This document shows positions 56,120 to 64,000 of a stretch of DNA of 64,000 bases, piece by piece (the stretch's first letter is position 1; every line of letters begins with the position of its first letter). The DNA is taken from contig CM044958.1 of NCBI GenBank assembly GCA_024516035.1, forward strand, positions 44,794,803 through 44,858,802. The letters run 5' to 3'. The notes beneath the pieces are model-generated. The model worked only from the letters and a program-made list of their open reading frames with translations. It searched no databases and was not told the origin of the DNA. The translations under genes and the position numbers were made by a program. The DNA is from Bactericera cockerelli. Taxonomy: Eukaryota > Arthropoda > Insecta > Hemiptera > Triozidae.

Positions 56120-59100
56120 ATACGTACTGTTAAACAAAAACAGAATTCCTATTTTTGCTCCATAGAATTTCTTATGCAGGTGTATTAATCTCCTACAATT
56201 TTGGTATAATAAGCAGTTCTTTTTTTGGAAAAAATTGATATGGAAAGATATTACATATATTTATATCTTTCCACTTTATTTCAAAATATATATTTTTTCT
56301 GGCCGGATTATAGTGAGAGGAGGGGTGCAAGTCTACCTGGAATCTCAAGCTATCACCGAACTTGGTGACGGTTACGGGAGGGGGAGGGGGGGAGGTGGTG
56401 GGTCGTTTACCCGAGGCGGATCTCCTGTGGGTGGGCGGTGCCCTGTGGGGGGGAACATATGAGATTAGAAATAATAATAATAAATAACCGACCTCAGTAG
56501 CTTATTGGATAAGGCGGCGGACTTGAAACCTGGAGGTCGGTGGTTCAAGTCCCGGTTTCAGCGTAGATTTAGTTAAGTGAGTTTGAGTAGTTGTGACATC
56601 ACGAAAGTGATTTACACAAATATGATAACTTTAACTTTAACTAATAATAATAAATGCCGCTTGCTATTGTATATTTTACGGTACCTGACCAATTTATAAG
56701 AAACAAACATGAACAAAAAATAAGATTTTTTTCTTTTTACAGATACAAATGAATTACCAATACTCAACACAAACGAAATACATCATGTCAAAAAAGTCAA
56801 ATTTGAAATGTGTCAAAAAGGAGAAAAAAATTAATTATTCATAGGAATAAAAAAACATATTATAATAATAATGTTTTTTCTTTGTGTTATTTTGTCACAA
56901 TTTTAGTGGATCATGCAGAATCATAGGACTGAATCATGAATATACAATATATTGTATTATTTTTTTGCCCTTGATTCCACCACTTGTTACTGCTTCACGA
57001 GGTATGAGTGGACCTCGAACATTCAAGTATTGAGCAGAAAAATTCCTGCCCCGCTGGTGATCGAACCAAGGTCACCATGCGTGTAATTCCGCCACGGTGA
57101 CTATAAGATTAGAAATATAAGTATATAAATAGTTTGAAGATAAAAATTGGCTTTGTTGATTTAGTCGAATGAAAGATTAAAAAAATAAATAATATATATG
57201 TATATTCATTTTCAAAAGATAGCGTAGAAGGAAATAAGCCCAGCACATTGGCAGCGTTTCCTCTTTGAACTGTCAGTGAGACCCTGTTTTCTTTAGTATT
57301 AAGAAAAAAAAAGGCAAGTACTTTGTCTCTACGTTATTTCATTTCATGTATTATTTGTTTTATCATGAGCTGTGTATAACTTTGGGATTTACATGTTTTT
57401 ATCATTTCTAATTTAATTTTTATTTTTTTTTATTTTTTATTTTTGTTCTGTGCATTAACTCGCAATCAGTACACTTGTGAGGAATTATACGTTACAAAAC
57501 CGAACCGTACTGATCCCGGGTTAATGTATATTGGGCTCTGCTCGTAAAAAATAGAATCGGTACACACGGTATTATTATTATTAACCTGCTCTGGAACAAG
57601 GGCCTGGTATAAATAAACAACATACCATCAACGCTGGCTTATGTATTGTAAAGTTTTAAAAAGTGTACACAATTGTACAGAGAACGTAATTTTAATGAAC
57701 GCCGTGTAAAGTTTACTTATGCAATGTGCAATATAATGAAGAAATGTTTCTTTAACACTTTGTGTGCCAAGCCCAAAATCGTGATTTTCCCCTGGGGCCA
57801 CGATACAAAGGATTGTCTCTCAATATGCTTCAAAACTAGATAGGTGAAAACCAAGCACACTCTGATCATCCTCAGGAGGCCACGCTTCAAATTCTCAATA
57901 CAAAATACACAGTAGTGTGGCCCATACTGAGACACAATGCTTCAAAGAGAGGTCTAGTGTCTCTCAAAATGAGAGACGTGGCCCCAGCGGGAAGTCGCTG
58001 TCACTCATATTGAGCGACGTGGCACACAAAGTGTTAATAGGCACTACGATAAATAGAGCAGTGGCGCCGAATTCTGACCCAAAACGATGTACGGTAATGC
58101 CTCATTGTCTAGAGAAAGGTTAGGAAAAATAAATATAGGGCCATGCCTCGGGCCGTCTTTCGGCCCGAGGCATGGCCCGAGAAAATAGTATTCAGTGAGC
58201 ATCAATAATTTAGGTATATGCAGAAAAATCTTTATCATCTACCAATCTATTTATAAAAATCAGTAAATCACCAAACAATATTCATTTGGAACTTTTTGAA
58301 TTACCTATTTGATTTTGTATTCAATATCATCCCAAATTCCCAAATAGATACCTGAGAACTCTTAAACTCTACAACATGATTTAAAATTAGGAAATCGGCG
58401 CGAACGACCTGTCTGTCGACAAGGTTAAAGCGCTTAAATGAAAAAAAAAAAAGATATCGACACTATATTGTGTTTGTTTTTGAATTTTTTTTTATTACTT
58501 TTAGGTAATACTCACTCCAGGGGTTCTTCAAGCATTGGCTCAACGTAGGCACAGGGGAACCATCCACTCTGATTGGTCCTCAGGTTCTCGCCGTATTGCC
58601 ATCCCTTGTTTCTGTCACCTGTAATGAAAAAAAAAGGATTCATTTAGTTATTGGGACAGAGTTGGCATTTGAAGGAATTAATTTTATTTAAAGGTATTTA
58701 TTATGGAATTAATTAGGCATTTGAAGGAATTCATATATTATTTAAAGGTATACTATGGAATTAATTAGGCATTTGAAGGAATTAATTATATCCTTGTACC
58801 ACCCATGTATTATGTTAAGCGTGCAAATAAAATCTTATCTTATTTTATTTTATCTTATCTTATTATTATTATTATTAAATGCAACTTTATTAGGTAGATA
58901 CGAAGACATACTATCAAATAAGAAGTAAAAAGTTTGATATCTCACCGGTCAAGTGCAATACTATCCCCCTCCATGATTTGGTTACCTCCACAGGACATTA
59001 TATCATAATATAAAAGTAAAGAGTTTGATATCTCACCGGTCAAAGCAATACTGTCCCCCTCCAACCCTCCATGATTTGGTTACCTTAACATTACATTATA

Positions 59101-62100
59101 CTATAGGGGTACAGACAGAGACAGAGCTTTGTGTACAGACGAAAAGAGTTTTCTCAAATACAAAGTAAAGAGTTTGATATCTCACCGGTCAAGGCAATCA
59201 TATCGCCCTCCATAAAGTTGAGCTGGTTATCCCCTGAGGACATGTAGGCATACAGAGCTTTAGCTACAGGAGCCTCCCAGGATGATTGAGGTCTGGTGTC
59301 ATCTGAGAAGAATAAAAGGAATTATGAATATTTTTTATAGCATGATATATTTTTATAATATTTTTTATTTATTTTTGGGTTTACCATCGCTTTCAACTGT
59401 ATGATCATATCATGATGGGGGTGTTACCCTCCATTCACAGGAAACTCACAAACCTGCTACTCACATTGACCTCACCCAGCCTGGGTTGGGTCGGAATTCC
59501 AGTATCTTGAAGTGTTCACATCACTGGAAGTTGCTTAACTTCGGTGATCTTACGAGAACCGGTGCATTCAACGCACCTTCGACTCTGGATAACGGTTTAT
59601 TTTAATCCTAGAGAACGTTGGCTTTCATTCGAAGAGTTAAGTAAGCTTTCCTAAACAGGGACATGTTGTTGTTGTAACCAGCTTGTTTACTACAGCTTAG
59701 AGGAGTGATGGTCTCCAGCCAACGTAAATAAAAAAAGGTGTCTCGTTCTAACCACATATTTCTATAATAATAATATTAATAATAGATAATACTCTTTAGT
59801 GGAAGGTAACCACCAGGTTAATGCTCAGAGCATTTTCTAGCACCTAACCCTCAGATTCTCATTATTATGTAGTCACAAACTCAGATTAATGAGGAAAAAT
59901 TCATGCACTGGGTGGGATTCGAACTAACGGACTAGCGACTAGCGTTTTTTTCTTTTTAAGTCATTAAACCCATGGGAAACTGCAAGCAAGTTAGCCTGGC
60001 TTGTTAGAGGCGGCTAGTCCTATCTCTTTTTAGAGTCCTCTAGCGAGACAGCTTAGAGGCGTCCAAGCGTCCATTCAAACCTTCCACCACCAGAACTTTT
60101 ACTATACTCACTTCTAGGCAGGGGGGTCTGTGGAGGTGTGGACAGGTTGCAGTCAGATCTAGCCCGGGGCATCGACCTCCCCACATCTGTGATGACTAGA
60201 AGCGTCCATTCAAACCTTCCACCACCAGAACTCTTACTTTACTCACTTCTAGGCATGGGACTCTGCGGAGGTGTGGACAAGTTGCAGTCAGATCTAGTGC
60301 GGGGCAATGGCCTCCCCACATCCGTGATGAGACTTGAGGCGTCCATTCAAACCTTCCACCACCAGAACTCTTACTATACTCACTTCTAGGTATGGGGGTC
60401 TGTGGAGGTGTGGACAGGTTGCAGTCAGATCTAGCTCGGGGCAATGGCCTCCCCACATCCGTGATGAGACTTGAGGCGTCCATACTCTTGCACTTTCGTA
60501 GCTGTGACGTCATGGAGGTGATGTCATCTTCCTCATCCGGCCAGTAGTTCACTTGCTGGAGGTGGAGGAGAAATTGGGAAATCGATATTAAATTTTATGA
60601 TTGATTTCAGATAAGAAATTTAATCAGTAGATTTTAATCCATAACTTAAGGTGAAGCTGTTTTTGTTTTTGTTTTTTTACAAAAACGAACACAATACTTC
60701 CGATTTCTAATATTAGATTCTTATCGGAAGTAATAGTAATAATGATTCATTACCCTTCAGTAATTATCTGGGATGATATTGTTTGCAAGTAATTATGTCG
60801 TTCAAAACGCACTTTGTAGTTTGCAATCATTGAGGTTTTAACAAGTTTTCTTTTACCAATTTCGGGCACTTCATTTACCTCTATTTTTCTTCATCTTCTA
60901 AGAATTACTTTCATCAATTTTTATCAGTTATGTTATTGTTATTGTTGTAGTAGCCAGCTTGCCTACAGCCGGAGAGGTGAGTGATGGTCTCCAGCCAACT
61001 TTATTTCAAAGTTGCCTCGTCCTGAACCACATATTTCTATGTGCGATCAACCATTATGAGGACTTGGACTTTTCTTTATAAGCCATTAAACCGTTAGGAA
61101 ACTACAAGCTAGTCTGTCTTGAAAGGGTTGGCTAGTCTGTTCTCTGTTTATAGTCCTCTAGCGAGACACTGGTCGTCTCCCTGTTTAATGTCCAGACATT
61201 TCGGCCTTCATTTACCTCTAATTTTTCTTCATCTTCTAAGAATTTTAAACTTTCATCAAAGGATATCAAAGGATATATTACTTCATCTTCTAAGAATTAC
61301 TTTCATCAAAGGTTATATTACTTAAAAAAAAAAAATAATTAGGAGATGCTTTCGAAGAATAACTAGAAAAAATACCATTGTAATTCACTGTATTCATATT
61401 CATTCATATAAAAAATAATAATTTTGTTTCAGTACTCAAATATTTTATATCCCTCAGCTATGTTATTAGTAGCACTCACCCACAGCCGCTTGGCGCATAT
61501 CGCCTCCACACTCTCAGGCAGCGCCTCCCGGGTCTTGTTCACCTCCCCCCACGCCTCCATGTTCCTCTCATACAGGGTGGCCCCGGCAGAGTGGTACGCC
61601 AGGTAGTGCTTGGCGAGGCTGGACAGACGCTCCAGCACGAAGCCGTAGCGGCGCCGCTCCTGAGTCATCGCCTGGGGGAGCAAGGGTGATAAATGATTGT
61701 GTTAGTAATTTAAAAAAGACCTTTTTTTGTCTCTTTTACGACTTACGAATAAAACGACAAAGTATTATTAATAAAAAAAATTACAATTCACTAGACTGAA
61801 AAAAAAAATTGTTTGTTGTTCAAAACACCAACAAAAGAAAAAGGAAAATTCACCATATAGGTATCTATTCAATTGAATTTTTTTTAAATAAATAATATTA
61901 TGTTGAAAATACAACGTCATATTTGGAGACATGAGAATAAAAATGATAAAGCCGTGTAGTTAAATCAAGGTTCAAATTTAGGTATAAATCTGTTTCGTGT
62001 TAATATAGGCCGGTTGGCTGGCGCTACTTGACGAGCGATCGCCTACCGGAGAGCTCGATATTACAGAGATGAGTTTACTTTGGCCGACCCAATTATTCTA

Positions 62101-63591
62101 TTGAGCTGGATACGTAGGTATTTTGTCGTAGGTATCAATCAAACAAAGCAGCATGAAGTGTTACGCATGGTTCAGGTAAACCAAAAGTTAGCCCCGCGCA
62201 CTGGCTTACGCCTACATCAAGAAATACACAATCCCAAAAGTGTTATAAAAACAATTACCTAACACTCTCGCGTATCACTTACGTTTTTCAATCCCTGCTC
62301 ACAGAATGCGTCCAGCTTTGTCTTCTCTTCCTCCAGAATTTGCATGGACTGTGAACAAAACGTAAAAAATGTTATTAAAATCTATTAACATAAACGTAAT
62401 GTTGCCAAAGAAAAGAAGAAAAAAAAAGAGAAACTGCAGGATATGTGTAGAGAAAGAGAGAAACCAAATAAATTAGAAATATGATTTATAAAAACTCGTT
62501 TTCAGATCAATCTGATAAAAATATAGACATAGTAAAAAAATAATGTCTGCAGTTTTAATCATTATCAAATAATTTAACTAGTATCTAGATAATTATGTAT
62601 CAATTAAAAAAGTCCGCAAATGTAATAAAAAAAAAAAAAATCAAATTCAATATGAAGAAGCAACGCAAGAGCAACAAGGAGATCAAGGTTTGATCTCCTT
62701 GATGCTCTTGCGTTGCTTCTTCATGTTGGCTGTTGCTTTGTTATATTGTAATGTGTTGCTACTTACCTTGATCTCTTTGTTGCTCTTGCGTTGCTTCTTC
62801 ATGTTGGCTGTTGCTTTGTTATATTGTAATGTGTTGCTACTTACCTTGATCTCTTTGTTGCTCTTGGGTTGCTTCTTCACGTGCTTGGGTTGCTTTGCTC
62901 TATTGTATTGTGTTGCTACTTACCTTGATCTCCTTGTTGCTCACTGTGTTGCTCGCCTTGGAGTTGCTCTTGTGTTTCTTGCGTTGCTTCTCATGTTGGC
63001 TGTTGCTTTGCTCTATTGTATTGTGTTGCTACTTACCTTGATCTCCTTGTTGCTCACTGTGTTGCTCGCCTTGGAGTTGCTCTTGTGTTTCTTGCGTTGC
63101 TTCTTCATGTTGGCTGTTGCTTTGCTCTATTGTATTGTGTTGCTACTTACCTTGATCTCCTTGTTGCTCACTGTGTTGCTCGCCTTGGAGTTGCTTTTGT
63201 GTTTCTTGCGTTGCTTCTTCATGTTGGCTGTTGCTTTGCTCTTTTGTATTGTGTTGCTACTTACCTTGATCTCCTTGTTGCTCACTGTGTTGCTCGCCTT
63301 GGAGTTGCTTTTGTGTTTCTTGCGTTGCTTCTTCATGTTGGCTGTTGCTTTGCTCTATTGTATTGTGTTGCTACTTACCTTGATCTCTTTGTTGCTCACT
63401 GTGTTGCTCGCCTTGGAGTTGCTCTTGTGTTTCTTGCGTTGCTTCTTCATGTTGGCTGCGGCTTTGCTGTAGGACTCGGAGAGGATCTTGTGTTGCTGCA
63501 GGAACCTCTTCTGTTCCGCCGTCACCACCTTGGTGTCTTTCTCCAGGTTGGTCTCCAGAGGCACGATCATGTCCACGTAGAAGGCTTTCAG
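53339..63591 (-). CDS. IRSp53: IRSp53/BAIAP2-family I-BAR and SH3 adaptor, 3' nine exons
   Basis: Exons on the minus strand: 63591-63379, 62348-62283, 61671-61480, 60555-60384, 59302-59186, 58618-58516, 56442-56337, 55263-55118, 54608-53339; 794 residues visible, all joins in frame. The first three exons are the second half of an IMD (I-BAR) domain: SESYSKAAANMKKQRKKHKS, SMQILEEEKTKLDAFCEQGL, AMTQERRRYGFVLERL. Next a Ser/Pro linker with SMDASSLITD and STPPQTP. The SH3 domain spans exons 5-6: AKALYAYMSSGDNQLNFMEG, GWQYGENLRTNQSGWFP, CAYVEP. Exon 7 is proline-rich (TTSPPPPPV). The long charged last exon includes WKFRRHEDVLEGMSLWRHRS. IRSp53 proteins bind curved plasma membrane and link Rac/Cdc42 to actin regulators in filopodia. 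The IMD start lies right of the window. Donor regions of exons 1, 4 and 5 are tandemly copied downstream. Confidence 0.94.
53660..53830 (-). repeat. 39-bp coding repeat in IRSp53 last exon
   Basis: About four units of 39 bp encode SASNGLDGYKMNG, nearly identical at DNA level. They sit in a low-complexity, Asn/Gly/Ser-rich part of the C-terminal tail. Confidence 0.92.
55845..57105. repeat. SINE-4 (55845-56035, +), SINE-1 (56487-56640, +), SINE-5 (56862-57105, -) in IRSp53 introns
   Basis: SINE-1 is the best copy of its family: ACCGACCTCAGTAGCTTATT, B box GGTTCAAGTCCCGGTTTC, body GAGTTTGAGTAGTTGTGACA. It starts about 45 bases upstream of exon 7 on the gene's strand. SINE-4 has 'gaagtattgtgtcacttctcgccca'. 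SINE-5 is inverted. Confidence 0.8.
57756..58033. mobile_element. TTAA-flanked MITE, CACTTTGTGTGCCA ends
   Basis: TTAA at 57752-57755 and 58034-58037; perfect 14-bp terminal inverted repeats CACTTTGTGTGCCA and TGGCACACAAAGTG. 278 bp, no ORF. Perfect TTAA flanks fit piggyBac-type mobilisation. Confidence 0.88.
58138..58178. other. Perfect 18-bp GC-rich hairpin
   Basis: Arms GGGCCATGCCTCGGGCCG (58138-58155) and CGGCCCGAGGCATGGCCC (58161-58178) with a TCTTT loop, in an AT-rich IRSp53 intron. GGCCATGCCTCGG also occurs before the Helitron 3' hairpin at 22127. Confidence 0.9.
58668..58795. repeat. Tandem repeat of about 50 bp in IRSp53 intron 5
   Basis: Three units built on GGCATTTGAAGGAATTAAT and ATTTAAAGGTAT..TATGGAATTAATT, about 50 bases from the acceptor of exon 6. 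Microsatellite-like 'ttatcttattttatt' follows. Confidence 0.8.
58925..59200 (-). repeat. Triplicated 3' end of IRSp53 SH3 exon with its donor
   Basis: The block TTTGATATCTCACCGGTCAA (inverted: end of exon, donor, intron start) occurs at 59173, 59024 and 58933. The copies keep ATGGAGGGCGATA-like exon sequence and the GTGAGATATC donor. Copies 2 and 3 carry small indels and lack the rest of the exon. Confidence 0.85.
59374..60060. repeat. 5S-SINE (59374-59592, -), interspersed repeat (59660-60060) with SINE-3 inside (59780-59935, -)
   Basis: The 5S-like head reads, on the minus strand, CCGGTTCTCGTAAGATCACC then GAAGTTAAGCAAC. The interspersed repeat is the (GTT)n-led family of 29944; its middle is interrupted by the SINE-3. 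Confidence 0.75.
60062..60482 (-). repeat. Triplicated 3' end of IRSp53 exon 4 with its donor
   Basis: A unit of about 135-137 bp. Each unit contains exon sequence (inverted GGTCTGTGGAGGTGTGGACA), the donor (inverted ACTCACTTCTAGG) and intron start (inverted CCTTCCACCACCAGAAC). Donors lie at 60378-60383 (used), 60241-60246 and 60106-60111. Copies are about 95% alike by eye. Confidence 0.92.
60695..61170. repeat. TAATATTA palindrome (60695-60731) and (GTT)n-led interspersed repeat (60940-61170)
   Basis: The first pairs ACTTCCGATTTCTAATATTA with the mirrored TTATCGGAAGT. The second carries 'gtgatggtctccagccaac', 'aaccacatatttctatgtgcgatcaacc' and 'tctctgtttatagtcctctag'. Confidence 0.65.
61680..62276. 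other. IRSp53 intron, nothing recognised
   Basis: AT-rich with one more GC-rich piece at about 62005-62250 ('ggccggttggctggcgctac'), which has no second copy in the window and no splice-supported exon. Confidence 0.45.
62652..63480 (-). repeat. Array of IRSp53 I-BAR exon ends and donors, seven donors
   Basis: The 3' part of the exon at 63591-63379 (AACATGAAGAAGCAACGCAA to AACAAGGAGATCAAG), the donor GTAAGTAGC and the following 'aacacaatacaatagagcaaagcaacag' are repeated leftward. Donor hexamers (inverted ACTTAC) start at 63373 (used), 63259, 63145, 63031, 62928, 62839 and 62761: spacing 114, 114, 114, 103, 89, 78. Units shorten because the AAACACAAGAGC..ACAGTGAGC part is lost in the distal copies. 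The array ends at 62652-62722 in an inverted copy that forms a long hairpin. Confidence 0.95.
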
Positions 63592-63639
63592 CTGAGGAGT
63601 GAAGAGGAATTGAATTAACTATAAGGTTTATATACATAC

Positions 63640-63671
<32 letters not shown>

Positions 63672-64000
63672 TAACATACATATTATATGAAAATAACACC
63701 ATCAAAGCTTACAAAATTTCTGGAAGGAAATAAAATAATTATATTGTGTTATTTTTAAAATAAAATAGACTATCCCACAAAAAACTACCGTTAAAAAAGG
63801 GCCAAGTTCCAGAACTCCTATCCAAAAAGGTTTCGCCAATGAATGCAGTGATATCTTGTTTGCGGCCAAGTTATCTTGGTACTAAACTATTTCTTTTATT
63901 AACACCCGTTTTCTGAGTTCCTCATTTTGTATGTTTTTAACTGCAAACTATCCTCTAACTTGGCCAGTTTCGCTCCTTGTGATGGTTATATTATTATTCT
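63592..64000. other. IRSp53 intron, upstream of first visible exon
   Basis: A-tract at 63639-63664, otherwise AT-rich. No further IMD exon recognised before the window edge. Confidence 0.5.

Noticed and set aside
62690..63618. Long plus-strand open frames (260 and 200 codons) with Leu/Cys-rich repeats
   Set aside because: They are the antisense of the tandem exon-end/donor array; the repeat unit explains the regular protein pattern.

Overview
This window is nuclear DNA of an insect, AT-rich and full of short interspersed repeats. The host genes have GT-AG introns, and two of them, ETHE1 and IRSp53/BAIAP2, are conserved animal genes. The repeats are tRNA-derived SINEs, a 5S-rRNA-derived SINE, a piggyBac element, a Helitron and several MITE families. 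A hemipteran is my guess, but nothing here fixes the order. Most gene models were assembled by hand from splice signals and matching intron phases, so exon borders are inferred.

Layout: the last exons of a small secreted Cys-rich gene (A, 1.3-2.1 kb, +); repeats and a decayed piggyBac copy (5.9-7.9 kb); gene B (9.4-12.9 kb, +); ETHE1 (14.2-16.0 kb, -); repeats; gene D (21.1-23.9 kb, +) with an unassigned exon behind it (26.1 kb); gene C (28.3-32.6 kb, +) with a 29-bp minisatellite in its last intron; a LINE remnant (35.9-36.5 kb); gene F, a secreted YGPP-rich protein (36.5-38.2 kb, -); gene E (41.1-45.6 kb, -); 46-53 kb of repeats and unassigned DNA; and the 3' part of IRSp53 (53.3-63.6 kb, -), whose first exons lie beyond the right edge.

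Genes A, B, C, D and E form a diverged cluster of one family. Each complete member has a signal peptide cut by a phase-1 intron after the first 8 to 13 codons, then a Kazal-like Cys module, then another phase-1 intron. The most regular version (D) has the arrangement of vasotab-type (non-classical) Kazal domains. A and C carry two extra cysteines. E is fused to an acidic tail of about 640 residues.

The oddest structure is in IRSp53. At three separate exons the 3' end of the exon, together with its splice donor, has been copied in tandem into the following intron (seven, three and three donors).
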